Source: Leptobrachium leishanense
Taxonomy: Eukaryota > Chordata > Amphibia > Anura > Megophryidae
Direction of reading: 5' to 3'
Length of the DNA stretch: 64,000 nucleotides
NCBI GenBank assembly: GCA_009667805.1
Contig: CM019063.1
Location: 356,714,307 to 356,778,306, forward strand
The position numbers and the translations under genes are program-made. The notes beneath the pieces were generated by a model, which saw only the letters and a program-made list of their open reading frames with translations, searched no databases and was not told the origin of the DNA. Positions 1 to 9,792 of the stretch are shown here, piece by piece. Within the stretch, counting starts at the first letter, position 1; each line of letters begins with the position of its first letter.

Positions 1-755
1 TCTTTGGAGACAGCAAGGGGGTGCGCCTGGGCGTTCTGGCATGGAGGCCTTCATTACGCAGTGTGCGCCGTATTGTCTGAGCTGAAACTTCAGTACCCAC
101 ATCTGACAAATCTTTTCTCAGTTCCTCTGCAGTCACAAGGGGACTTTTCTCCACTCTACGCTTCAGGTAGCGCACAGCAGTCGAAGTCAGCATCTTCTTT
201 CTGCCACGACCAGGTAGCGTTTCAACAGTGCCCTTTGCCTTGAATTTGCGAATGATGCTTCCTATGGTCTCTCTTGGTATGTTTAACATCTTTGCAATCT
301 TCTTATAGCCATTGCCCTTCCTGTGAAGAGTAATCACCTCTTCTCTTGTCTTCCTGGACCATTCTCATGACTTCACCATGTTTGTAACCACACCAGTAAA
401 TGTCTAGAAGGAGCTGAGTATCACAGTCATTTTAAAGCTGCCTAATTGGTACTTATTATGCTTTATTGCTGCTCCGTGACATCCACAGGTGTTTTCAATA
501 CCTGATTGAAAACACTTGAATGAACCTCTGTTCTTCAGAGTGGTAGTCTTTAAGGGGTTGAATAATTGTGTCAATGAAGAATTCACAAAAGAAACATTTA
601 CTACTGTATTACAAAACCAATTGATGTCATTTTAGTTGCATATGGTTCTTTAAAAAGTCCTTGTAGGATTTCATTCTGAATACAATTACAAATGGACAGT
701 AAATTCCCTAAAACCCTTTTCAGCATTGGGGGTTGAATAATTTTGAACACAACTG
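1..755 (-). mobile_element. Tc1-like transposon copy A, partial, defective
   Basis: The reverse complement matches the 5' half of the near-complete Tc1 at 23638-25252, from its terminal inverted repeat to about mid-transposase; the rest lies beyond the window edge. The terminal repeat ends at 755 (ends ...CACAACTG) and is followed by the TA expected at a Tc1/mariner insertion. On the minus strand the transposase start (ATG near 383) is followed by an in-frame TGA at codon 5 where copy B has AGA, so this copy cannot make transposase as written. The region that is frameshifted in copy B is intact here, so the two copies are broken in different places. Identity as Tc1 is firm; family name is not assigned. 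Confidence 0.9.
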
Positions 756-757
756 TA

Positions 758-1331
758 CATTCTTATTGAAAAATAAAAAAACACATGTTTTACCATTTTC
801 CAAAAATCCAGTGGGAGGGCAAAAAGGGGGATGAATACCTTTATCACTATACCTATATTTCAAAAACCAATGATGTTACAGGTGTGAAATTCGATATTTA
901 CAATCTTCGTGCAAAAAAAAACATGTTTTACCATTTTCCGAAAATCCAGTTAAGGGGGGTGAGGGAAAGGGATGTGAATACTTTTATCAGTATACCAATA
1001 TTTCAAAAACCAAAGATGTTACATGTGTGAAATTTGGCTCTTACATTCTTCTGGAAAAATAAAAAAACACATGGTTTACCATTTTCCAAGAATCCCACGT
1101 GGTGGGTGAAAAAAGGGGGTGAATACTTTTCAACAGGATACCTATATCTCAAAAACAGAAGATGTTACAGACGTGAAAATTGGTATTTAGATTCATCTTG
1201 AAAATAAAACAAAACGTATTTTACCATTTTCCAAAAATCCAGTGGGGGGGGGGCAAAAAGGAGGATGAATACCTTTATCACTATACCTATATTTCAAAAA
1301 CCAATGATGTTACAGGTGTGAAATTCGATAT
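758..1331 (+). repeat. ~140-bp satellite array next to Tc1 copy A
   Basis: Four tandem units, recognisable by the recurring ttaccattttccaaaa and aaaaccaatgatgttaca segments, start near 785, 922, 1071 and 1213 (spacing 137-149 bp). Runs of G and A differ between units. The same satellite lies in inverted orientation at 22850-23635, again directly abutting a Tc1 end. Short ORFs through it are by-products of the repeat and not genes. Confidence 0.85.
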
Positions 1332-1358
1332 TGATTTGAATAATATTGAACACAACTG
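1332..1358 (-). mobile_element. Isolated degenerate Tc1 terminal repeat
   Basis: After the last satellite unit comes a diverged copy of the Tc1 terminus (…attgaacacaactg) followed by TA at 1359-1360. The satellite of 758-1331 is thus bracketed by two Tc1 ends in the same orientation. It may be the relic of an internally rearranged Tc1 or of a second insertion. Confidence 0.6.
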
Positions 1359-1360
1359 TA

Positions 1361-1679
1361 TGTTTTTATCCAGTTATTGATTATTATATTCTTCAAAGCA
1401 AAACAAAATTACAAGAATTTAGGAGAATTTCTAGGAAATATAAACGATTGATATTTATATCTCGTATAAGTTTCTTAATTGAAAATATATCTCGATATAT
1501 TGGAGGCACGTGCTGAGATAACTCCAATACATATTGGAGGCACTGAACCGAGATTGTAGTTTTTGTTTGGAATATAACTGTCTGATTGTCTGATTAGACA
1601 GAGGTAATATATATATATATATATATTCTGATTTTTGTTGTTGTACATTGATTGTGGTTTTAGGATTGTTTAGTAAACA
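1361..1679 (+). other. Leader region of the retroviral-like element, AT-rich
   Basis: AT-rich sequence with an (AT)n run near 1608-1626. Two 'attggaggcac' segments at about 1498 and 1533, followed by 'gagat', resemble the primer-binding/leader region found just downstream of the 5' LTR of vertebrate Gypsy/ERV-type elements. The first gag-like ATG is at 1680. A 5' LTR matching the LTR-like arm at 21583 was not recognised to the left, so the 5' LTR is either lost or replaced by the satellite and Tc1. Confidence 0.4.
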
Positions 1680-3112
1680 ATGTCTGAATCAGAATCTGAG
1701 ATTTGTGACAACGCTAATGAAGATGATGTACGTGCAAATCAAATAATTTTGATAGATGTGATGTCTTATCTAAAAGACAAGTTACACGTCACAGATGATT
1801 TGTTTGATTGGACAAAAGTATTACAATCAAATGTTTCTAATTATGATGATGCAATTTGGTCTGATCATTCAACTTTTCTTGATTATTTGCGACAAATCTG
1901 TGCCGCGAAGACAAAAAAGGACAAGGAAACTCTGGCTTGTCAATTTTTGCCTGAATGTATATACTTGATTGTATAATTAAACAAGAGATTAAATGATACA
2001 AATGAGACTATGCAAAGTGTAGAAAAAGAAACAGCGAATTGCATGTTACTGTAAATCAAATAACTTATGAATCGGAACGTATGATTAAAGAATTGACTGT
2101 GTATGAAAAAGTGAAAAATCAACTGCAAAAAGAGATTGATCAGTTATCAAACTCAAATAAGGAACTAAGTGTACAATTGGTGAGAATGAAACGCGAACAT
2201 GAGAAATTCGCTGATGAGTTACGTCAGGTTGAAGCTGATGCTCAAAGGGTTAAAACTCCTTCCTCAGAGAAGTTCCCTTTGAAAGCTTTTAACCATAACT
2301 CACCACTGATTAGACTTGACAGGTCGCTGCAGAGTGATAGCGAAAGTGAAACTAATTCTCATGATGAAAAAAGAGCAAAGCCTCTTACACAGGAGTATTT
2401 CAAATCACATCGCTCTAGCTAGCCACAGCCTATTAAGCATGATAGAAAATCTCATGAAGTGAAGGATTTAAATAAAATCGTCAAATTTTTAAAGGAGTCA
2501 GTTGGGATATGGAATAAAATGAATTCCCCAGCGATCATAAGCCATCTAGAAGTGTTTGAAGAAGCATTATCAGTCCTAGGTATAAATTCAGATTCCATGG
2601 GTCTTTGAAGGCAAAACATAGGTATTTTTTTCAGTCTTTGAAAGAATCTGGTATACATAATTGGAGTAAAATAGTCTCTGAGGTCAAATCTGAATTTGGA
2701 CCTCACCGCACCAGCCTAGCTGCGAAAAGAGAAATTTTAACTCTAAAATGCAGACCTAATCAAAGCCCCCGTGAATTTTTTTCAGTCCCTAAAAATGCGT
2801 ACAGCTTGGCTGAAAGAAACCCAAAATTTGAAAACCCTGAATTTATCCAATTATTTTTATGACGCATTGCCAAATAAAATAAAAGTTATTTTGGCAAGAG
2901 ATTATGACCCGAGAAATGGTTTGGATTGGGTACTAAAAGAGAGTATGACCCTATTTACTGTATTTGAATATAGTGAAGAAACTAGGGGGAAGAGAGTAAA
3001 GAACTCATCTGAGGAAATTCCGGAAACTCATGTTAAAAAGGGTGACATTAAGTTTGAGTCCCAGAAAAAGAGCTGCGTGGAAATCAATACCTAAAATGGA
3101 AAAATCCAAGCC
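1680..3112 (+). pseudogene. Endogenous retrovirus-like gag remnant (5' part)
   Basis: A chain of short ORFs in different frames (1680-1976, 2039-2422, 2605-2862, 2771-3094) reads as one decayed structural protein. It has an acidic N-terminus, a coiled-coil-like Lys/Glu/Gln stretch around 2090-2250, and a capsid-like part near 2605-2960 with a conserved-looking 'LKCRPNQSPREFF' segment. Several frameshifts and an in-frame stop at 1974 make it non-functional. It is cut at 3112 by PLE-1 and resumes at 7288. Retroviral/Gypsy gag is inferred from position upstream of a retropepsin and from general character; no single diagnostic gag motif is certain. Confidence 0.5.
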
Positions 3113-3124
3113 AGATCAGGAAAG
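3113..3124. repeat. TSD of PLE-1 (left copy)
   Basis: The 12-bp AGATCAGGAAAG (13 if the next A is counted) at 3113-3124 recurs at 7288-7299 on the other side of PLE-1. Removing PLE-1 plus one TSD copy rejoins the gag remnant. Confidence 0.9.
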
Positions 3125-3511
3125 ATTGTTCTACAATTCATCGCCAATTATTGTATGTTAATAAGCATTGTATATATAATTACATAAGTTAATATGTTAA
3201 TTGATGTATCCAATTGTAGACTATTGTTTTTAATTGTTGGGTTGGCACACACGGACTGGTTGCAATGATTGTTTGATTGCTTAACCAGTCTGTGGTGCTA
3301 TTTATTCCCTGTTCTGTCATTGTGTTTTAGGCTTGACAAAGACCAGTCATGGTCGAAACGTTGCCTTTTTTCCTGTTGTTGGATTAAATCCATTGAAATT
3401 TATCGTGGACTCTGGAGTTTCTTTATTCACTTGTGACTGCTGGGGCTGTGGAGCAAGAGACCCCCACTCCTATTATCCACCTTGGGTTTGCATTCGGGCA
3501 CAACTTTTCAC
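3125..3511 (+). repeat. PLE-1 left pseudo-LTR (387 bp)
   Basis: Runs from 'attgttctacaattcat' to 'cgggcacaacttttcac' and is repeated directly at 6901-7287 without a difference I can see. It contains a hammerhead-like segment at 3332-3360: a GACC/GGTC stem followed by GAAACG. Short ORFs across it are not considered genes. Confidence 0.9.
3332..3360 (+). ncRNA. Degenerate hammerhead ribozyme-like motif (PLE-1)
   Basis: Core 'TTGACAA', then a stem GACC-agtcat-GGTC, then GAAAC. Hammerhead motifs are an established feature of Penelope-like terminal repeats, with core CUGANGA…GAAA. Here the first core block deviates (TTGACAA), so catalytic activity is doubtful. The copy at 7108-7136 is identical. 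Confidence 0.45.
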
Positions 3512-3539
3512 GTATATCCTTGCTTGCTTCGATACTTGA

Positions 3540-4370
3540 ATGCAACCTCTTCCCATTATGGAATCGACTCCAACACCATGTACCTTTGCCTATGATGAGA
3601 CTGAAGCTATGAGGATTCTGGCCCAGGCCGGTAAGGACAATACTTTTCTGAGTACCTCTATCCATGACTGTGGGAAAAAAGATCTTTTAAAATCGAATCG
3701 TAAATTGATCGGATGTCAACTCCATTCGATTACTTTGGCTGAATATTATCGTGCATTACGAATACCACGTGGCCTAAGAGTGGGGCTCCAGCCGATCTTC
3801 TATAAAGATAACCCTGTTTATGTGGAGAAATTCGAAAAAATTCTGAACAAATGTTCGATGGATGTTATGCTACTTACGATCGACTTCTTATCGAAGGAAA
3901 TTGCACAATGCCAGGAATCTATCGAAAACTTGGAAAAATCGTTTCGAGATAATAATTCCGAATTGGAACTCATGGCGTTGCGTTCCACGATGGCACCGCA
4001 ACTGGACCACTTCCGGAAGGAAGTGGAAGCAAGGAAAAGACGGAAGTTCCAACGCGATTTGGATGACTATGTACAGGGTCATGTTTATTCCTGGCAAAAA
4101 GGTTATTCCAGGACACCAACTACGATGCGAAGAGGACCTGGTCGTAAATATACGAAAAAATCTATTCGTTTTACAGAGGACTCTATGTCTGGGACAGGTA
4201 CCGATACATCCGAAGACCTTGGTGTAATCCGATCGAACGACCAAGCGTCTTTTTTAGATCAGCGCCAAGGGCGACAATCGCCCGGAGGGAACGCACAGGA
4301 GCAAGCCCAGAAGAGTGTTACGAAAAAACCTCCGATGAGAAACAATCAGTCCCTGTACAAGAGACGCTAG
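3540..4370 (+). CDS. PLE-1 ORF1, N-terminal domain of PLE protein
   Basis: A 276-residue ORF starting 28 bp after the left pseudo-LTR. The first ~60 residues are Cys/His-poor. Residues ~80-180 are charged and probably helical, a typical N-terminal feature of Penelope proteins upstream of the RT. The tail (residues ~190-276) is basic and Gly/Ser/Gln rich. In the next frame (-1) the reading frame of ORF2 is already open from about 4322, overlapping the end of ORF1, and gives the 'VFNLSD' segment that normally precedes the PLE RT. So ORF1 and ORF2 were probably one protein, now joined only by a -1 shift at the A6 tract 4323-4328. Start codon choice (ATG 3540) is the first in frame; a longer protein starting within the pseudo-LTR is possible. 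Confidence 0.75.
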   Translation: MQPLPIMESTPTPCTFAYDETEAMRILAQAGKDNTFLSTSIHDCGKKDLLKSNRKLIGCQLHSITLAEYYRALRIPRGLRVGLQPIFYKDNPVYVEKFEKILNKCSMDVMLLTIDFLSKEIAQCQESIENLEKSFRDNNSELELMALRSTMAPQLDHFRKEVEARKRRKFQRDLDDYVQGHVYSWQKGYSRTPTTMRRGPGRKYTKKSIRFTEDSMSGTGTDTSEDLGVIRSNDQASFLDQRQGRQSPGGNAQEQAQKSVTKKPPMRNNQSLYKRR

Positions 4371-4396
4371 TCTTTAATCTATCGGATATTCCATTA

Positions 4397-6598
4397 ATGG
4401 TCGATGAAATTAAGCTTCTTTCGAGGGGCTTATCGTACTGTCCGAGTGAACGCATCGACCCGTTCGATGTTAAAGTCGATCTTTTCCGATTCTTTCGTAC
4501 GATTCGATTGAAATGTCTATTCTCAGGTCAACCTGAAATTGATTTGCCGCTTGCACCCTTTAACTCTAAAAACCTTGGTTTGAGAGAGAAAAGTAAATTT
4601 ATGCCTCAGAATGTTGAACATGCTGTTGAGACGTATGTCAAAATTGTAGAGAGGGAAATGTCCCAAGTATATTCTAGGCGTCATTTCACCAGAGCATCCC
4701 CCAATATGTCCGCCACTGATTTTGGGATCTTAAAGAAATTACGTGATGACCCCTCCATCGTGATAAAGCCGGCGGACAAAGGGGGTGCTCTGGTGATTAT
4801 GAATAGTGGAGACTATGTGGCTGAGATCCAGCGTCAGCTTGGTGATGTCGAGACGTATAAAAAATTGGATGGTGACCCTACGGCAGCGATTGTCAGTAGA
4901 ATTTCCATCCTGATACATGACGCCCTTGAGAATCAGATTATCGATAAGGGTCTGTCGAAATTCCTTGTGAAAAAACATCCTCTAATACCTGTTTTGTATG
5001 TTCTGCCTAAGATCCACAAGTCTCTCACTGCGCCCCCTGGGAGGCCTATTGTATCCGCTGTAGATTCGGTCTTCAGCCCCCTGTCCATTTCTTTGGACAG
5101 GGTGGCTCGACCCTACCTACAGCGGATTCCATCATTTATTTTGGATACCGGTGATTTTCTGACCAAATTCCGTGGGCTTGCTGTGGGTGATCACAGTATT
5201 TTGGTCAGCCTTGACGTCACCAGCTTGTATACGTCTATACAGAATTCTGAGGGTATAAATGCTATGAAACATGCTCTTGTTGATTTGGGTTATTCTGATA
5301 ATCAATTACAATTCCTTTTGGACTTGCTGGATGTGGTGTTGGGTGGCAGCTTTTTTCTCTTCGATCGAGTATTTTATACTCAAATACGGGGGACATCCAT
5401 GGGTACTAATGTAGCACCCACCTATGCCAATATCTTCATGTCCGAATTTGAGGAAAATGTAGTCTATAAATGCGACCTTTTTCAATATGTCCATCATTGG
5501 TTTCGCTATATAGACGATATTATTTTTGTATGGGAGGGTACTAGAGACACATTAGATGAATTTCTCAGTATACTTAATAACGGATCCACCTCCATCAAGT
5601 TCACTATGTCATGTAGTCTTACACAAATCAATTTTTTAGACACTTTGGTTGTCAAAAGGAATGGCAAATTAATGACAGATCTTTACAGAAAACCTACTGA
5701 TAAGAACTCCCTGCTAAGATATGATAGTGCGCATCCACCTACACTACTCAATTCACTCCCACGGAGTCAACTCGTGCGTGTCAATAGAGTAGTTGATTTG
5801 CCTGAAAGTAGGGATAAGAGGCTTGAGGAGATGGTCGAGAGGTTCAGAGCCAGAGGCTATCCGAGACAACTCCTGAGTAGAGAAAGTACTAGAATCAATC
5901 AACCCATAATCCCTCAGAGACGCCAAAGCTGCGGTAGGATCCCATTCGTATCCAAATATGGAACCCACACTTCACAAGTGAAAAATATTTTATGCAAATA
6001 TTGGTACATCTTAAGGGATGCATACCCTGATATTTCAGAGTTTCAGACCATCCCACTAATGTCATACAAGAAGGGGAGATCTTTTCGACAGACGCTGGTT
6101 AAAGCAGAGTTTGGACAAGATATAGGTAGAACACCCTTTTTTGGTAAACCCAGGAATGGAACCTTTCCATGTTTAAGTTGCTCTTGCTGCAATGCAGTTA
6201 TACGTGGTGATTCTTTTGTCCATCCACACTCTGGGAGGAAGTCTAAAATTAAAGGTTATTTTACCTGTAATTCTACATACGTGGTGTATCTATTGAAATG
6301 CCCGTGTGGGTTGATATATGTGGGCGAGACCACTCAGAAAGTTAAAAATCGCTTTATTAAACATAGGTCAGACATTAGAACTAAAAAGATTGAATTCCCG
6401 GTCCCTGAACATTTTATACGTTGTGGACATGATATCTCACAGCTACGTTACCAGGTAATCGATGAGGTGCCTAAGTTAACAAGAGGCGGGGACAGAGAAA
6501 AATTACTTAAAAGGAGAGAATTATATTGGATCCATCATCTTAATACTCTCTTTCCACATGGCCTTAATAGAGAATCAGATCTCTCACCCTTTTTATAA
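4397..6598 (+). CDS. PLE-1 ORF2: reverse transcriptase with GIY-YIG endonuclease
   Basis: 733 residues from the first ATG, but the frame is open upstream to about 4322. The protein copies the element's RNA at a nick made by its own endonuclease. Visible landmarks: 'VIKPADKGGALVI' (RT motif 1 region, residues ~120-133), 'RPIVSAVDS' (~218), 'LDVTSLYTSI' (motif A, ~276), 'GTSMGTNVAPTYANIFM' (motif B, ~335), the catalytic 'YIDDIIF' (motif C, ~373), and 'INFLDTLV' (~416). A Cys-rich linker follows ('CLSCSCC', ~597). The C-terminal GIY-YIG nuclease has 'TYVVYLLKC…LIYVGETTQKV' (~630-655), a conserved Arg and 'HRSD', and the distal Glu-containing 'KRRELYWI'. No internal stops. Full-length for a Penelope RT/EN. 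The catalytic Asp pair is present, so it may be functional apart from the junction with ORF1. Confidence 0.92.
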   Translation: MVDEIKLLSRGLSYCPSERIDPFDVKVDLFRFFRTIRLKCLFSGQPEIDLPLAPFNSKNLGLREKSKFMPQNVEHAVETYVKIVEREMSQVYSRRHFTRASPNMSATDFGILKKLRDDPSIVIKPADKGGALVIMNSGDYVAEIQRQLGDVETYKKLDGDPTAAIVSRISILIHDALENQIIDKGLSKFLVKKHPLIPVLYVLPKIHKSLTAPPGRPIVSAVDSVFSPLSISLDRVARPYLQRIPSFILDTGDFLTKFRGLAVGDHSILVSLDVTSLYTSIQNSEGINAMKHALVDLGYSDNQLQFLLDLLDVVLGGSFFLFDRVFYTQIRGTSMGTNVAPTYANIFMSEFEENVVYKCDLFQYVHHWFRYIDDIIFVWEGTRDTLDEFLSILNNGSTSIKFTMSCSLTQINFLDTLVVKRNGKLMTDLYRKPTDKNSLLRYDSAHPPTLLNSLPRSQLVRVNRVVDLPESRDKRLEEMVERFRARGYPRQLLSRESTRINQPIIPQRRQSCGRIPFVSKYGTHTSQVKNILCKYWYILRDAYPDISEFQTIPLMSYKKGRSFRQTLVKAEFGQDIGRTPFFGKPRNGTFPCLSCSCCNAVIRGDSFVHPHSGRKSKIKGYFTCNSTYVVYLLKCPCGLIYVGETTQKVKNRFIKHRSDIRTKKIEFPVPEHFIRCGHDISQLRYQVIDEVPKLTRGGDREKLLKRRELYWIHHLNTLFPHGLNRESDLSPFL

Positions 6599-6900
6599 AT
6601 ACGCTACGTTAGTACCTCTCTATGACGTATAGATTGGTTCTTCTCCCTTCCCTAGATGAACAGTCCGTATCCCTTACCTATCTGTGTCAGATAATAGTGT
6701 TTATGGGATAGGTAACTTATGGGTTTGTGGATGGACTAGTCCTCTATTATGAGTCAGACTCTTAGATCGAATACATCATGCTCTTTGGCTCACAGGGTAG
6801 AAAATCTTCACTATGGGGTCAACCCAGACCCTTTGTAGTAGAGGGGTAATCCTCTTCCTTCACATTTACAATTACTAAGTCACTTCTTTCTCTCATAGGC
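6599..6900 (+). other. PLE-1 3' untranslated region
   Basis: About 300 bp between the ORF2 stop and the right pseudo-LTR. No ORF, RNA gene or repeat was recognised in it. Confidence 0.6.
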
Positions 6901-7287
6901 ATTGTTCTACAATTCATCGCCAATTATTGTATGTTAATAAGCATTGTATATATAATTACATAAGTTAATATGTTAATTGATGTATCCAATTGTAGACTAT
7001 TGTTTTTAATTGTTGGGTTGGCACACACGGACTGGTTGCAATGATTGTTTGATTGCTTAACCAGTCTGTGGTGCTATTTATTCCCTGTTCTGTCATTGTG
7101 TTTTAGGCTTGACAAAGACCAGTCATGGTCGAAACGTTGCCTTTTTTCCTGTTGTTGGATTAAATCCATTGAAATTTATCGTGGACTCTGGAGTTTCTTT
7201 ATTCACTTGTGACTGCTGGGGCTGTGGAGCAAGAGACCCCCACTCCTATTATCCACCTTGGGTTTGCATTCGGGCACAACTTTTCAC
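6901..7287 (+). repeat. PLE-1 right pseudo-LTR (387 bp)
   Basis: Direct copy of 3125-3511, apparently identical over its full length, including the hammerhead-like segment at 7108-7136. It is followed immediately by the right TSD AGATCAGGAAAG (7288-7299). Confidence 0.9.
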
Positions 7288-7625
7288 AGATCAGGAAAGA
7301 GGGTTTGCCAGGAAAATTCAGGAAGTAAATTTCAATCTAGGAAGCAATGGGTACCTAGAAGTCAATGGGTTAAATCAAGGGAAAATGTGCCTAGACCGGA
7401 AGCGACCCGAGGTAAAACTGAATCTGATGAGTCTGAGACTGTGCAAGCTTCGTCCCCAAGGATGAATAGAAAGCGGAGATATAATGTACGCCAGCGTATT
7501 GGCCAAACGCAGGAAAATTTCCGTGTGCTGACAGAAAAACTGGATCAGATCACTCAGTTGATGACTGGAAATAACCCTGGTCAGGTTGTAAGTGATGCAA
7601 CACCTGCAGCCCCGCCCAACCAGTG
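7288..7625 (+). pseudogene. Retroviral-like gag remnant (3' part, nucleocapsid-like)
   Basis: Continuation of the gag remnant after PLE-1. Basic, Arg/Lys/Gln-rich reading frames (e.g. 7463-7625, 'MNRKRRYNVRQRIGQTQEN') end in a Pro/Ala-rich tail just before a stop at 7624. The composition suits a nucleic-acid-binding C-terminus of gag, but no zinc knuckle is visible. Non-functional because frames are broken. Confidence 0.4.
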
Positions 7626-7689
7626 ACTAGATGATGATTCTGATGAAGTAACCAGTGTCCATGACAATTTACCAGAAAGTGATGATGAA

Positions 7690-8475
7690 ATGGTTAATAC
7701 AAATGTTTGTATGGTTGATTTTTTAACCCCTTCCCTGCCAAGAGAAGGAAAATGTATTTTATCTCTCCAGTCTAAGTGCAAGCAAGCTGAGAAGACTGAA
7801 TCCGAGAAGGACAGCACAGCTGCCAAGAGCATGCCTGGGAGAGGAAATTCTGTTGGTAAAATCAATACAAAACCTAATTTCATATCTCACTCTAAATTTC
7901 TCTGTAAATTGTATAGCATTGAAGACCGATATTATGTGAATGTAGAATTACAAGATAATTTACCACACATCATGTCTGTGCTAGACTCAGGAAGCCAGGT
8001 TACGGTAGTCTCAGCTAATTATTTTGATCAGGTTCAAGAACTGTTCACCAGAAAGCCTAGATTAGATAAACCTAATGCTAATCTAGTGAGTGTGAGTGGC
8101 ACATCTCTGAAAGTTTTGGGAACAGCTAAATTGGATTTTAAATTGGGGAATAAAGTAATTCGGCATCCAACGCTTATCGTGGATCTGCCCCAAAATCGCC
8201 TAATTATTGGAATGGACCTTCTCAAAAGGTTAAATCCAATCATTGCTTTTATCAATGAGGTCATTTGGTCCCAAGTAAATGTTCCAATTAGCTACAATAG
8301 ATCCCAATCCCATCACGTTCAGCGTAACTGCCACGTGATTGAGGAAAGGTCGGATTCTATTGAAGTCCACTTCAGAAATAGCCAGACACCTGATATCTCT
8401 TTCTTAAGGCCAAAGCCCCTGATTCCAGGAGAGCAGGAGGATAACACCATATGTGTTCCCCCTGAGAGAATTTGA
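7690..8475 (+). pseudogene. Retroviral-type aspartic protease (retropepsin) remnant
   Basis: A 261-residue ORF. The retropepsin signature is clear: 'VLDSGSQVTVVS' near residue 98 (catalytic Asp in D-S-G), and about 75 residues on 'NRLIIGMDLLKRL', the family's second conserved block with flexible-flap spacing between. Upstream sequence is linker-like. The same frame continues past a TGA at 8473-8475 to 8712. No reverse transcriptase, RNase H or integrase follows, so the pol region is deleted. The ORF is part of a defective endogenous copy. Confidence 0.8.
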
Positions 8476-8897
8476 GATATATGTCTGGAGAATGACGTGC
8501 TAATTATTCACCTCCACAAGAGAGAGACAGAACCAAATGGGCATAGTGAAAATTCTCAGTTTTTAACTGAAATAGAGAAGATAAATGAAGAGGTATTTTT
8601 CCCTATATGTGTAAATAGTTTAGCTAGAGAAAAAATGGCTAAGCTAGATTTGCGCCCGGAAAATAGCTACATCAGCAGAGAGCTGCTGAATAAGATGGCT
8701 ATCCTTCAGTGATCAGATACCCTAATCCTCAAGATGAGTGGATAACAGATCTAGATAATGACGGAGACAGTCATAATGTCATTGGAAATTTTATGTTATG
8801 TATTTCGATAAGAAATAAAACTGTCAAGCTCAATTGCATGATTGTCATCCTAGATCAACTCAGAACGTGTGAAAATGGACCAGCAGAAGACACTTAA
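8476..8897 (+). pseudogene. Post-protease remnant, retropepsin-like fold candidate
   Basis: Same frame as the protease to 8712, then a shifted ORF 8709-8897. The segment 'LDLRPENSYISRELLNKM' near 8645-8695 resembles the start of a second retropepsin-like domain in which the D-T/S-G triad has been lost (LDLR). It is followed by an Asp/Asn-rich stretch and 'VKLNCMIVILDQL'. Function is not assignable; the reading is broken by stops. Confidence 0.3.
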
Positions 8898-9159
8898 CTG
8901 GTATCATGTGAAGTGATGTTTTGATTAACATGTGATTATTCTTCCCAGCATTCAGATGTTTAACTCAAGTTAGTAGGTAGACTAGATCCGTACGGTTAAT
9001 TAAATTTAATCAGAGATCAGAGTATCTATAGGGAATTTGAGTGAAATTGCTAGTTGTGTTTAAGGAAAACTGACTGGTGTATAGATTGAAATCTATGAAT
9101 TGTTATTTATACTCTTTATTTCAACAGAAATAGAGAAAAGTGGTTAATCTGAACTGCGA
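8898..9159. other. Non-coding stretch of the retroviral-like element
   Basis: No coding potential or repeat recognised; it lies where the remainder of a pol gene would be expected, which is absent. Confidence 0.4.
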
Positions 9160-9792
9160 GGCTAATCTGCAAAGATGAGTCGGACCACCAAGGATATTGT
9201 GATTATATGGAAATTCTACGGTTTTCCACACAATTCTGAGCAGATCCAATACTTGAACCAGGACCATCTTCTGGCATTATAATCCAAGAAGGGCCTGGAT
9301 TTCTTCTGACAGAAAGGAGAATGTTAAAGTCCCATGTGAATCAAGCTCATGCAAGCTTGAAAGACATGCTGGATAAAGCCAGGAAACAGTTTATTGCTAT
9401 GTACAAGAACCACCGGAAGAAAAGATTTGCCGCATATTTTATTGCAATCGCTGTGTTACACAGAAAAAGAAGCAAATGTTTACCGGAAGGATCTGGTACA
9501 AAACAAGAAAGTGTTGATACCTACACCAGTGATTCTAGTAAAAGTTCCTAAAGAATCAAGAGTTGTTATCAGAGAAGTTACTCTTTATCCAGTCGGAAAT
9601 TAAGTCTGGTATGAGGAGATACAAATCGTCGATGCATTCCAAGGACGAGAGATACCTATGAATCCGGATTTTAAATTTCTGCTAGAGAACAAGCCTGATC
9701 ATACCATTGAACTTCTAATAAAGAAAGATAATCTAACGATTTATGCTCCAATGTATTCACAGCTTGATCATCAATTGCTATCTGCTTATAAT
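9160..9792 (+). pseudogene. Env-like remnant (ectodomain side), interrupted by hAT-1
   Basis: Fragmentary frames (9321-9551, 9394-9603, then on to 9792) with a basic 'KNHRKKR' segment and hydrophilic sequence. They end at hAT-1, beyond which a membrane-anchor-like sequence is found directly in continuation (21333). That arrangement suggests a retroviral envelope-like protein. The assignment rests on the downstream membrane segment and on gene order after the protease. Multiple stops and frameshifts mean it is not functional. Confidence 0.4.
9785..9792. repeat. TSD of hAT-1 (left copy, CTTATAAT)
   Basis: CTTATAAT at 9785-9792 is repeated exactly at 21325-21332 directly outside the other end of hAT-1. 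An 8-bp TSD is the hallmark of hAT transposition. Confidence 0.95.

Larger units (their letters stand above)
3125..7287 (+). mobile_element. Penelope-like retroelement PLE-1, full length, young
   Basis: A 4.16-kb unit bounded by a 12-13-bp TSD. Layout: 387-bp direct terminal repeat (pseudo-LTR, 3125-3511), ORF1 (3540-4370), ORF2 with reverse transcriptase and C-terminal GIY-YIG endonuclease (4397-6598), ~300-bp untranslated region, and the second 387-bp repeat (6901-7287). The two repeats look identical by eye, so the insertion is recent. The RT/GIY-YIG order is diagnostic of Penelope-like elements; it belongs with the animal Poseidon/Neptune-type groups, but I cannot choose between them. It interrupts the older retroviral gag remnant. 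Confidence 0.95.

Noticed and set aside
785..1380. ORFs beginning MFYHFPKIQ
   Set aside because: They recur in every satellite unit in both places; a by-product of the repeat.
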